A DNA stretch of 16,204 bases from Oligoflexia bacterium (GTDB taxonomy: Bacteria > Myxococcota_A > UBA796 > UBA2385): positions 843-17,046 of the forward strand of contig JAADHA010000060.1 in assembly GCA_013152105.1 (NCBI GenBank), in the 5' to 3' direction. Position 1 is the first letter of the stretch, and each line of letters opens with the position of its first letter. The translations under genes were made by a program, and so were the position numbers. This document shows, piece after piece, positions 7,314 through 13,731 of this stretch. The notes under the pieces were generated by a model. That model was not told where the DNA came from. It was given only the letters and a program-made list of their open reading frames with translations, and did no database searches.

Positions 7314-8474
7314 TCAGTCCGTAACCGGCGAGAATTCCCGGTCGCCCCAGATGTCCAGGTAGCCCTTCCAGACGCCCTCGCAGACATCTACCAGCCGACA
7401 ATGGGCGCAGGCGGCAGGCTGTCCCTTGAGGTCGCGTCGCTTGCGATCCTGCCAGTTGAAGCGCGCCCGCTGATCGGCCGCATCAAATCGCACCACCGTG
7501 TTGGTCATCCGCGGGCCCTGCTGCCGACCCGGCGCGAACACATCACCACCGCCACTGCGGATCGAGCAGGCCGTCGAGAGGTCGCGGTACTCGCCCATGT
7601 ACTTGCGCAACAGGCGCTCGCTACCCCGCAAGACCGGCGGCAGCATGCACATCGGGACGCCGCCAAAGGTGAAGGTCCGCTTGAAGTGGTGCTCGTTGAG
7701 CAGGATCGCCTTGACCAGCATCGGTGTCACCGCACCGTAGCGAGGCGTCAGCTCGGCCCTGCCCTGGGCGTAGCCCTCGGGACGGATGAAGTTGACCCGT
7801 AGATCGGACAGCCCCAGCTTCTGGTAGAAGAAGCGCATCATGCGCGGCAGGTGCTGGTAATTCCAGCCGTTGAGCACGACGTTGACCGACAGCCCGTCCC
7901 GCAGATGGCCCTGGGTCTGCTGCTTGTGGTGCATGTAGCGCAGGGCCTTCACTTTCTTGCCGAAGTTGCCCGGCACGCGGGTCAGGCGGTCTTCCAGGTC
8001 GGCCGTGTGGGCGTGCATGGACACGGTCACCCGCGTCAGGCCAGCGTCGAGGAGTCGGTCCGTGAAGTGGGTGAGGCGCAGCTTGGTCGCGTTCGTTGCG
8101 ATGGCCACACGCGTGAAGCCCAGCGCCCGCGCCGCGGCCACGCCATCGACGATCCGCGGGTAGGTGGTGGGTTCGCCGCCCAGGAAGCCGACGCTACGGT
8201 AGCCGTCCGCGTAGAAGCGCTCAAGCTCGGACTGAAGCTGGTCGAAGCGCATATAGCTGCGATCTTCGCGCTTGGGCAGGCCGTCCAGGCAGAAGACGCA
8301 GCGGTTGTTGCAAGCCTTGCCCAGGTTGATCTCGACGTTCTTGCGGACGTCGCGTTCCGGGTTGACCGGCTGGTTTCCAGGCTGCGCGGCAGGAATGGCG
8401 GCAGGGTTCACAGTCACCGCCAGAGTGTAGCCTGACCACTCCCGCTGGGGAGCGCGGGCGGGCACCCAAGGCAT
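7314..8474 (-). CDS. Radical SAM protein with C-terminal Cys cluster (last gene of Hxs-type operon)
   Basis: 386 residues. The ATG at 8474 has GAGGGGA eight bases upstream and lies 12 bases after the previous stop; GTGs at 8417 and 8411 are shorter alternatives. CNNRCVFC (Cys55, 59, 62) is the CxxxCxxC motif that binds the SAM-cleaving 4Fe-4S cluster, and LGGEPTTYP (98-106) is the GGEP SAM-binding strand. The C-terminal third has GGVPMC (Cys276), Cys303 and CAHCRLVDVCEG (Cys356, 359, 365), a SPASM/Twitch-like set likely to hold an auxiliary cluster. It is a paralogue of the protein encoded just upstream (8487-9509), sharing GVPMC and the CxxCx5CxG tail. Known relatives with this layout modify peptides or small molecules; here the operon points to the SHG-repeat precursor (inference). 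It may occupy the role of HxsC, but I do not see enough to assign that name. Confidence 0.9.
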   Translation of the reverse strand: MPWVPARAPQREWSGYTLAVTVNPAAIPAAQPGNQPVNPERDVRKNVEINLGKACNNRCVFCLDGLPKREDRSYMRFDQLQSELERFYADGYRSVGFLGGEPTTYPRIVDGVAAARALGFTRVAIATNATKLRLTHFTDRLLDAGLTRVTVSMHAHTADLEDRLTRVPGNFGKKVKALRYMHHKQQTQGHLRDGLSVNVVLNGWNYQHLPRMMRFFYQKLGLSDLRVNFIRPEGYAQGRAELTPRYGAVTPMLVKAILLNEHHFKRTFTFGGVPMCMLPPVLRGSERLLRKYMGEYRDLSTACSIRSGGGDVFAPGRQQGPRMTNTVVRFDAADQRARFNWQDRKRRDLKGQPAACAHCRLVDVCEGVWKGYLDIWGDREFSPVTD

Positions 8475-8486
8475 CGACCCGTCCCC

Positions 8487-9509
8487 TCACCCGTCGAAGG
8501 GGCGCAAGGCATCGGTGTCCCAGGTCAGCAGGTACTGGTCGTTGACCCCCTTGCAGAGGTCGCGCCGGGCACAGCCCTTGCATTCTGGAGCGTGGGCCCG
8601 CTTGCGATCGGGCGCCCACGAGTAGATGCCCGCAAAGGCGACTTTCCCAGGGATGGACTGCCACTCCACCGTGACCCGCGGGTCCCAGTGCAGGTCGTTG
8701 CTGCACGCCCAGTGTTCTCCCAGCAGGCACATGGGAACCCCGAAGAAGCGCAGCACCGCGCCAGGCGCGCGGGCCGGGACGGTGGGGAGGACTCGCCGCA
8801 GGTCTTCCAGGCGCGGCGCCAGGGCATCGTAGCGATCGTGGCCGCCGCCCTCGGCTGTGAGGTTGCTCACGACGATGAGTCGGGCCCCAAGTTCGCCAAG
8901 AAGCGCCACGGTGTCTGGCAGATCGTCCAGGTTCCGCGTGGTCAGCACGGTGTTGGCGAACAGGCCGAAGTGTTGCCCCGCTGGTGTACGGGCGTAGGTC
9001 GCCGCCAGTCGCAGGGCCGAGGTCACGGTCTGGAAGCTGCCAGCCCGCCCCGCCATCGCGTCGTGGACCGCCGCGGTCGGACCATGCACGCTGAACAGGG
9101 CCTCATCCAGCAGGGGCAGCGCCTGGGCCGCGAATTCGGGTCGAGCCAGCATGGTCCCGATCGTGCCGATGCTGGTCCGCATGCCCAACCTACGAGCCAG
9201 GCGCAGCACGTCGAGGAAGCGCGGGTGGATGGTCGGTTCGCCGCCGGTAAAATGCACCGCCTGCACTCCGCGCTCGGCGTGCAAGCGCAGCACCGCCGCG
9301 ACCCGCCCCCAGGTCACGGCATGGGGGCGGTATCGCTGCATGCGGTGGGCTTCGCTGCAGAACAGGCAGCGCTCGGGACAGTGGTAGCTGAGGTGCAGCT
9401 CCAGCCGGCGCATGACCTGGCCCTGTGCGCCCAACCACGGCGTGGCTCCGTCCGGCAGGCCCAGCTCGCTGGTCTGGGTCGCCGTGGGAGTGAAGCCGGG
9501 AGAGGACAC
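8487..9509 (-). CDS. Radical SAM protein with C-terminal Cys cluster
   Basis: 340 residues from GTG at 9509. Without a clear ribosome-binding site the start is uncertain; an ATG at 9413 would remove 32 residues and leave the first cluster Cys only 12 residues from the N-terminus. CPERCLFC (Cys44, 48, 51) is the CxxxCxxC motif and FTGGEPTIHPRF (87-98) the SAM-binding GGEP strand. GVPMC (Cys261), Cys269 and CKGCARRDLCKG (Cys310, 313, 319) suggest an auxiliary Fe-S cluster of SPASM/Twitch type. The shared GVPMC and CxxCx5CxG pattern marks it as a paralogue of the next gene (7314-8474). It starts 39 bases after the preceding radical SAM gene and ends 12 bases before the following one, so it belongs to the same transcript. 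Likely a cytoplasmic peptide-modifying enzyme acting with the SHG-repeat precursor (inference). Confidence 0.9.
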   Translation of the reverse strand: MSSPGFTPTATQTSELGLPDGATPWLGAQGQVMRRLELHLSYHCPERCLFCSEAHRMQRYRPHAVTWGRVAAVLRLHAERGVQAVHFTGGEPTIHPRFLDVLRLARRLGMRTSIGTIGTMLARPEFAAQALPLLDEALFSVHGPTAAVHDAMAGRAGSFQTVTSALRLAATYARTPAGQHFGLFANTVLTTRNLDDLPDTVALLGELGARLIVVSNLTAEGGGHDRYDALAPRLEDLRRVLPTVPARAPGAVLRFFGVPMCLLGEHWACSNDLHWDPRVTVEWQSIPGKVAFAGIYSWAPDRKRAHAPECKGCARRDLCKGVNDQYLLTWDTDALRPFDG

Positions 9510-9548
9510 CCGCAGACTGTAGCGCGACCGTGCGAAGAGGACAGCTTG

Positions 9549-10613
9549 TCAGGAAGAGGCCGCGGCCTGCCGTGCATGCTTGCTGGCCAGCCACGCCGGG
9601 TAGAGCGCAGTTACCAGCTCGGTCAGAGCCGCGTCCGCCGCCATGGTGCTGCGCAGAAGCACAGGATCCAGCGCGTCTTCCAACCGGTCACGCACCGCCA
9701 CTGCGCCGTCCCGCAGCGCCTTTTTCGTGGGCGGCTGGTCCAGGGTGCCCACCTGGGTCTTGCCCAGCAAGGCGTCGATCTGACCGGAGAGCCCCACGTT
9801 GCTGGGGTGGATGCTGCGGTCCGCGTCGACCACCAGACCCGTGTTGAAGAACGGCGTCGGCGCCCAGGTGAACAGGTTGCGCACATACAGCCGCCGACCG
9901 GCCGCCCACTCGGCCCGGATCTGGTCCGCGATGTCCGAAAAGCCAGCCCGCAGCGCGTCGAGCTGGTCCGTACGCCAGGGCAAGAAGTAGCCCGGAAGGA
10001 AGTTGAAGCGGCGGAAACCCAGCCCCAGCAGGTGCCCGAAGTTGGCACCCGCCCGTCGCGCGGTCGACGGCGCGATGGTCTGGCTCACCACGACCCGCGG
10101 AGCCCGGGCCAGGTCGGGCAGCAAGGCACAGACGTGGTCGTAGGCGTCGTCGACCCCCGGCAAGGCCCGCCGCAGGCCCCGGTGGTCCTTGGGATGGCCG
10201 TCCATGCTCACCGTGAGGATCACCTTGGGCTGGCTGCCCAGCCAGGCCAGCCAGTCCCGGTTCAGACCGAGCCCGTTGGTCGAGAGGTAGACACGGCGGA
10301 TCTCGGGCCGCGCCATGGCCGCATCGATGGCCGCCCGCACGACATCTGCCACCAGCAGGGGCTCACCCCCGAACAGCTTCACATCGCCGGGCCGAGCCAC
10401 CGTGGCATAGCGGTCGGCAAACAGGCGCACCGCCGCCCGGACATCATCCTGGCTGAGCGAGGGCCAGCCATCCTTGGCCGTCGGGCAGTAGGCACAGCGG
10501 AGGTTGCAGGCCCGCGTGACCGTCAGGATCATCGAGATCGGCAAGGTCGGCGGAGGCGGAAGACCCACACGCTGCGGCGACCCCAAGGGCTGGCCGATCA
10601 GCCCGCCTACCAC
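9549..10613 (-). CDS. Radical SAM protein directly downstream of the precursor
   Basis: 354 residues from GTG at 10613. This start overlaps the precursor's stop: the precursor ends TGG TAG and the GTG lies across those codons in another frame, a 7-base overlap that implies coupled translation. No ribosome-binding site is visible; an ATG at 10532 would leave only eight residues before the first cluster Cys. CNLRCAYC (Cys36, 40, 43) binds the SAM cluster and KLFGGEPL (79-86) is the GGEP motif; LSTNG and VSMDG fit the barrel strands. Unlike the other three radical SAM proteins of the operon it has no C-terminal Cys set: the only other Cys lies mid-protein (DHVCALLP). The SPASM-like region VVDADRSIHPSN has Ser where Cys is usual, so it probably carries one cluster only. 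Function is inferred from position: modification of the precursor. Confidence 0.88.
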   Translation of the reverse strand: MVGGLIGQPLGSPQRVGLPPPPTLPISMILTVTRACNLRCAYCPTAKDGWPSLSQDDVRAAVRLFADRYATVARPGDVKLFGGEPLLVADVVRAAIDAAMARPEIRRVYLSTNGLGLNRDWLAWLGSQPKVILTVSMDGHPKDHRGLRRALPGVDDAYDHVCALLPDLARAPRVVVSQTIAPSTARRAGANFGHLLGLGFRRFNFLPGYFLPWRTDQLDALRAGFSDIADQIRAEWAAGRRLYVRNLFTWAPTPFFNTGLVVDADRSIHPSNVGLSGQIDALLGKTQVGTLDQPPTKKALRDGAVAVRDRLEDALDPVLLRSTMAADAALTELVTALYPAWLASKHARQAAASS

Positions 10614-10858
10614 TGCCCATGGCTGCCGTGCGACCCGTGAGAGCCGTGGCTGCCGTGAGAGCCGTGGCTACAGTGGGCCGCGAGCTGGATTCCACCGCTG
10701 GCGGGATCAGCCAGCAAGGCGTCGGCCTTGAGCAAAAGCTCGCTGGATTCGTCCAGCTCGCAGGCGCTGGACGCTTCAGATCGGTGAAGGAAGTCAGCCG
10801 GCTTCTTGTCCATGGTCGGCAGCTTGCTGGCACCCTTGTCGAGATCTTTCGTGCTCAT
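10607..10858 (-). CDS. Hxs-type RiPP precursor peptide with (SHG)6 core
   Basis: 83 residues, starting at ATG 10858 with a strong AGGAGG five bases upstream that overlaps the end of the hxsB stop region; this is one of the best ribosome-binding sites in the operon. Residues 1-56 form a charged, leader-like part with a helical stretch (ESSELLLKADALLADP) ending in Gly55-Gly56. The C-terminus is AAHC (60-63), then six SHG triplets (64-81), then QW. Read in another register the repeat is His-Gly-Ser, the hallmark of HxsA substrates in His-Xaa-Ser systems, whose maturases HxsB and HxsD are encoded just upstream. There is no signal peptide, as expected for a peptide modified in the cytoplasm. The triplets use mixed Ser, Gly and His codons, which argues for selection on the peptide. 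What modification is made cannot be read from sequence. Cys63 and Trp83 are further candidate sites. I leave the symbol blank because this peptide is compact and may belong to a distinct hxsA subfamily. Confidence 0.88.
   Translation of the reverse strand: MSTKDLDKGASKLPTMDKKPADFLHRSEASSACELDESSELLLKADALLADPASGGIQLAAHCSHGSHGSHGSHGSHGSHGQW
10616..10669 (-). repeat. Six Ser-His-Gly codon triplets in the precursor core
   Basis: 54 bases encode SHG six times in a row. Ser is encoded as AGC, TCT, AGC, TCT, TCG, AGC; His as CAC five times then CAT; Gly as GGC or GGG. At DNA level this forms imperfect 18-base units, so the repeat is better conserved as protein than as DNA. Confidence 0.95.
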
Positions 10859-10870
10859 GCCGGCCTCCTA
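10853..10870 (-). promoter_or_regulatory. Strong ribosome-binding site of the precursor
   Basis: On the minus strand TAGGAGG (TAG being the hxsB stop) precedes the precursor ATG with spacer CCGGC. The near-consensus site contrasts with weak or absent sites before the neighbouring radical SAM genes, fitting a peptide substrate needed in excess over its enzymes. Confidence 0.75.
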
Positions 10871-12385
10871 AGCTGTGGTGATGTCTGGGGGCGGAGTCTC
10901 GCGCGGGCGCGTGACGGTCCACCGCTGGAAGATACGAGCGAGGGAACCATCATCGTCGGCCTGCAACCGCTCGAAGAGCATCCTGGCGATGCCCATGTGT
11001 TGCTGGCACTTGGGCGTGCGAATGCGCTGCCCGAAGAGGTCGCCACCCTGCATATAGTTGTGCAAGGGGCGCACACCGCAGTAGGGCGCGTTCCAACAGG
11101 TGCTGCACATCGGCAGGCTGTCCAACAGGCTGGCCACGGCCATGGTGCGAACGGTCGGGTGGCGGATGGCGTCCTGGATTGACACCTGGCCAACCTTGCC
11201 CAGGGCGAAGAGGTCATCACCCATGGCGTCGATCATCCGGCCTTCGTCGCTGGGAAAGATGGTGCCATCGTAGTTGTAGGCGATCTGCCCCGTGCCCGCG
11301 CCGATCGGAGAGCGCAAGTCGACGAAGTTCGGATCGTCTGGAGTCAACATCTTCTTGAGGAACAGGGCGGCCGTGCCCTCGATGATCTGGACGCCGTCGC
11401 GATTGAGCTGGATGATGTGGTCCAGCGCCTGCTGATAGAGCTGCAGGAATTCATCCATGTCCACGCCCACCATCTTCCAGGTCTTCGTGATGAAGCCGAA
11501 GGGGTTGAGCGGGCGCAGGTAGATGTTGCGGATCCCCAGGGACACGTACAGGTCGATGATGTCGGTCCAGCGCTGGACCGACCGGCGCGTCGTCGTCATC
11601 AGGGCGTCGACGTGCCACAGGTCCGGGTCGCGGCCCAGCTCGACGTAGCGCCGGTTGAAGTACGTGATCCACTTCATCACGGTCTGGAAGGAGCCCTGGG
11701 CACGCCCCGTCAGTGGGCGGTTCCAGTCCTGCACGTCCTGGGGTCCGTCCAGGCTGGTACACAGCAGGACGTCGTTGGCCAGCAACCACTCGGCCTTGTC
11801 TTCATCCATGCAGGTCATATTGGTGACCAGGCTGAAGTCCAAGCGCTTGTCTTCCTGGCGGTTCTTCTCGCGGGCGTACTCGACGATGAACTTGATCACG
11901 TCGAAGTTGACCGTCGGCTCGCCACCCTGGAATTCAAAGGCCAGGTAGGGACTGGGCGATTGCAGCGCGGTGTCGACGACCTTCTTGGCCGTCTCCAGCG
12001 ACATATCAGTGTCAACCCGGTCCATATCGGTACGCGATGCGTGGCAGTACTTGCAGCTCTGGTTGCAGCGCAGGGTCGCGATCACGACGTGCAGATGGGG
12101 CCCCATGCCCAGCCAGCGTTTCTTGCGGCGGAAGCGATCCGCGATCTCTTCCGCGTCCATGCCGTCGCGGATGAAGCCCTTGTCGAGCAATTCGGCGTAC
12201 TGCGGGTGATCGGTCCCCACCTGGCCGGCCAGAAGGGCCGTGAAGTCAGTCTCCGAGAGGAAGATCCACTGGCCCGTGTCGTGGGTCAGCAGCACCTTTC
12301 CAGCCACGCGGCCGAAGCGAAAGGGCCCCAGGGCGTCGATGTCCAGGCGCGGATGCCGCTGCGTGATGGTGCCAGAGCGGGTCAC
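10868..12385 (-). CDS. hxsB: His-Xaa-Ser system radical SAM/SPASM maturase HxsB
   Basis: 505 residues from GTG at 12385, which overlaps the upstream gene's TGA (GTGA). Residues 1-100 are the N-terminal region typical of HxsB (FRFGRVAGKVLLTHDTGQW, then KGFIRDG), which may bind the substrate leader. CNQSCKYC (Cys107, 111, 114) holds the SAM-cleaving cluster, EFQGGEPTVNFD (151-162) the SAM-binding strand, and TSLDGP (210-215) a barrel strand. The C-terminal SPASM region contains NYDGTIFPSDEGRM (371-384), with Ser where many SPASM proteins have Cys, then CSTCWNAPYCG (Cys427, 430, 436) and Cys460. I recognise the family by this combined layout and by the HxsD gene upstream and His-Gly-Ser repeat precursor downstream. 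Its role would be radical modification of the repeats in the cytoplasm; the chemistry is not known from sequence. Confidence 0.88.
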   Translation of the reverse strand: MTRSGTITQRHPRLDIDALGPFRFGRVAGKVLLTHDTGQWIFLSETDFTALLAGQVGTDHPQYAELLDKGFIRDGMDAEEIADRFRRKKRWLGMGPHLHVVIATLRCNQSCKYCHASRTDMDRVDTDMSLETAKKVVDTALQSPSPYLAFEFQGGEPTVNFDVIKFIVEYAREKNRQEDKRLDFSLVTNMTCMDEDKAEWLLANDVLLCTSLDGPQDVQDWNRPLTGRAQGSFQTVMKWITYFNRRYVELGRDPDLWHVDALMTTTRRSVQRWTDIIDLYVSLGIRNIYLRPLNPFGFITKTWKMVGVDMDEFLQLYQQALDHIIQLNRDGVQIIEGTAALFLKKMLTPDDPNFVDLRSPIGAGTGQIAYNYDGTIFPSDEGRMIDAMGDDLFALGKVGQVSIQDAIRHPTVRTMAVASLLDSLPMCSTCWNAPYCGVRPLHNYMQGGDLFGQRIRTPKCQQHMGIARMLFERLQADDDGSLARIFQRWTVTRPRETPPPDITTA

Positions 12386-12660
12386 TTCGACGCCCCATCC
12401 GAGTCGGGCTCGGCGATCTGTGTACCCGCCATGGTCGTCTCGGCCTGGTTGCGCCGCACGATGGTCTCTTGCAAGGCCAGGTTGCAGAAGTGGTCGGGCA
12501 GGATGTCGGCCACGTCGGGGTCGACCTTGTCAAAGCGAACCACCAGATCGTGCGGCCCCACCGTAATGTCGATCATCGCCACGCCGCTGTAGCGCCCGGC
12601 CACATCCGCGACCGCGTCGCTGTCGTAGAGCGAACGATGAAGGCTCAGATCAGTCGCCAC
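12382..12660 (-). CDS. HxsD-like small protein
   Basis: 92 residues from GTG at 12660, preceded by GAGGGGAG eight bases upstream. An ATG at 12678 would give 98 residues but has a poorer site. The start overlaps the upstream HxsD gene by 11 bases and the stop overlaps hxsB by 4. The protein has the HxsD layout in short form: LYDSDAVADVAGRYS (compare LYPLDAIYGAAYLF in HxsD), a beta pair (MIDITVGPHDLVVRFDK), then DHFCNLALQETIVRRNQA, which aligns with the EFANELLNQVLRVRI helix of the neighbour. I infer a diverged paralogue, perhaps a partner subunit or a chaperone for the precursor. This rests on pattern only and needs a profile search. One Cys (HFCN) is present; no signal peptide. Confidence 0.75.
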   Translation of the reverse strand: MATDLSLHRSLYDSDAVADVAGRYSGVAMIDITVGPHDLVVRFDKVDPDVADILPDHFCNLALQETIVRRNQAETTMAGTQIAEPDSDGASK

Positions 12661-13186
12661 CGGTGTCGCTCCCCTCATCCGCGCCGCCGTCGGGCGTCTC
12701 CCAGGGCACGCTGATCTCCAGGTCGTCCTCGGCCAGGTCTTCCTCGTCCAGCTCGGCCAACAACTGGTCGATGCTGGACTGGGTCGAGGTGCTGAAGAAG
12801 GCCCGCGCCATGTAGTACTCGCGGATCTTCTTGGTGCTGTCCCCGATCCTCACCCGCAAGACCTGGTTGAGCAGTTCGTTTGCGAACTCGCCAGCCAGCG
12901 CTTGCAGGATCTGGGCCGAGCTGTCGCCCTTGGGCTTGAGCCGAACCTCGACCTGCTTGTCATCGGTCCGCGCCAGGAAGATCCAGCAGCGATCCACGAA
13001 CAGGTAGGCGGCGCCATAGATGGCGTCCAAGGGGTACAAGGTCTCATCTACCAGCAGGGCGACCCGACGGCCGTCTTCCAGCCAGATCAGCTCGTCGCTG
13101 AGCTGATCGGACTGCGCCGAGGACGGCGGCGAGGACTGCGCTTCCGTCGCCGGCTTTGAAGACTGGTCGGCAGGGGGCTCGATCAC
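12650..13186 (-). CDS. hxsD: His-Xaa-Ser system protein HxsD
   Basis: 178 residues from GTG at 13186, overlapping the upstream stop in GTGA. After a roughly 30-residue Ser/Pro/Gln-rich stretch, residues 42-130 match the HxsD family: VALLVDETLYPLDAIYGAAY, FVDRCWIFLARTDD, QVEVRLKPKGD, then EFANELLNQVLRVRI (100-114), the place of the LLNDYxLRE-type motif that defines the family, followed by IREYYMARAFF. The last 40 residues are very acidic and low-complexity, longer than in typical HxsD proteins. HxsD accompanies the radical SAM maturases of Hxs systems; its exact role is not established, and a substrate-handling or scaffold function is a guess. The small gene immediately downstream appears to be a shorter relative. 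Confidence 0.82.
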   Translation of the reverse strand: MIEPPADQSSKPATEAQSSPPSSAQSDQLSDELIWLEDGRRVALLVDETLYPLDAIYGAAYLFVDRCWIFLARTDDKQVEVRLKPKGDSSAQILQALAGEFANELLNQVLRVRIGDSTKKIREYYMARAFFSTSTQSSIDQLLAELDEEDLAEDDLEISVPWETPDGGADEGSDTGGD

Positions 13187-13731
13187 GAGAGCGACTCCGG
13201 TCCGTGGTCCAGCACGCGCTGGAGATGGGGTTGGAGCGCCCCTAGCTCGGCCAGGTCGCCGCTGCCCGAGAGTTCGTTGCCCTTGATGTGTTCCGCCAGG
13301 CCCAGCACGACGCGACCCAAGGTCTCATCGGTGGGCGCGACACCCTGGCTGCCATCCATCAAGACCAGGTCCAGGAAATCGGTGTGGGCCAGGCCCTGGG
13401 GTTGGCCTTCGCGAAAGCAGAGGTGTACCCGGGCGACCCGGCCATCTCGATGCTGCAGGCTGAGCACCGAGGCACCGCGCGCGACGGTCGACAAGTGGGC
13501 CACGAACCACCCCGCGGCCAGATGCGATCCTCGGTGCAAGGGGGCCAGCAGCCACCACGGCCCGCCGCCCGCCACCCGCGGGTCGTCGCCGGATCCCCCT
13601 GTGGGTTGCGCCCTGGCCCCTGCGGCGTTGCGATGAGCCACCGCGCGGCCGGCGGCCGTTGTGCTGATCACCAAGCCTGTCGCTGCTACCGAGAGACCGA
13701 GCTGCTGGAGGACCTTGCGACGTGACGTCAT
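13183..13731 (-). CDS. Tat-signal exported protein of the Hxs-type operon
   Basis: 182 residues from ATG at 13731, which overlaps the upstream stop by one base (TGATG); two GTGs just upstream (13737, 13734) are less likely. The N-terminus TSRRKVLQQLGLSVAATG is a twin-arginine signal (SRRxxLQ), with a possible cleavage after AVA at 30-32. The mature part of about 150 residues has a short Gly/Ala-rich linker, then a globular domain: PWWLLAPLHRGSHLAAGWF, VLSLQHRDGRVARVHLCF, HTDFLDLVLMDGSQG and TDETLGRVVLGLAEHI. I do not recognise the domain. Tat export means it folds before crossing the membrane, perhaps with a cofactor or partner. Being translationally coupled to both the lipoprotein and hxsD, it is probably part of the same system, acting outside the cytoplasm. 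Confidence 0.78.
   Translation of the reverse strand: MTSRRKVLQQLGLSVAATGLVISTTAAGRAVAHRNAAGARAQPTGGSGDDPRVAGGGPWWLLAPLHRGSHLAAGWFVAHLSTVARGASVLSLQHRDGRVARVHLCFREGQPQGLAHTDFLDLVLMDGSQGVAPTDETLGRVVLGLAEHIKGNELSGSGDLAELGALQPHLQRVLDHGPESLS

Noticed and set aside
8592..10640. Long plus-strand open frame opposite three radical SAM genes
   Set aside because: It is antisense to proteins with clear CxxxCxxC and GGEP motifs; its translation is low-complexity, with no domain. It is a GC-driven shadow.
10616..10669. Short tandem DNA repeat as a CRISPR or satellite
   Set aside because: Units are 9 to 18 bases without spacers and keep the codon frame exactly; it is a protein repeat.
7314..12385. Idea that one of the radical SAM proteins matures the neighbouring sulfatase-like protein
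   Set aside because: The sulfatase-like protein has no Cys or Ser at the formylglycine position, and the radical SAM genes form a separate operon with a peptide substrate.
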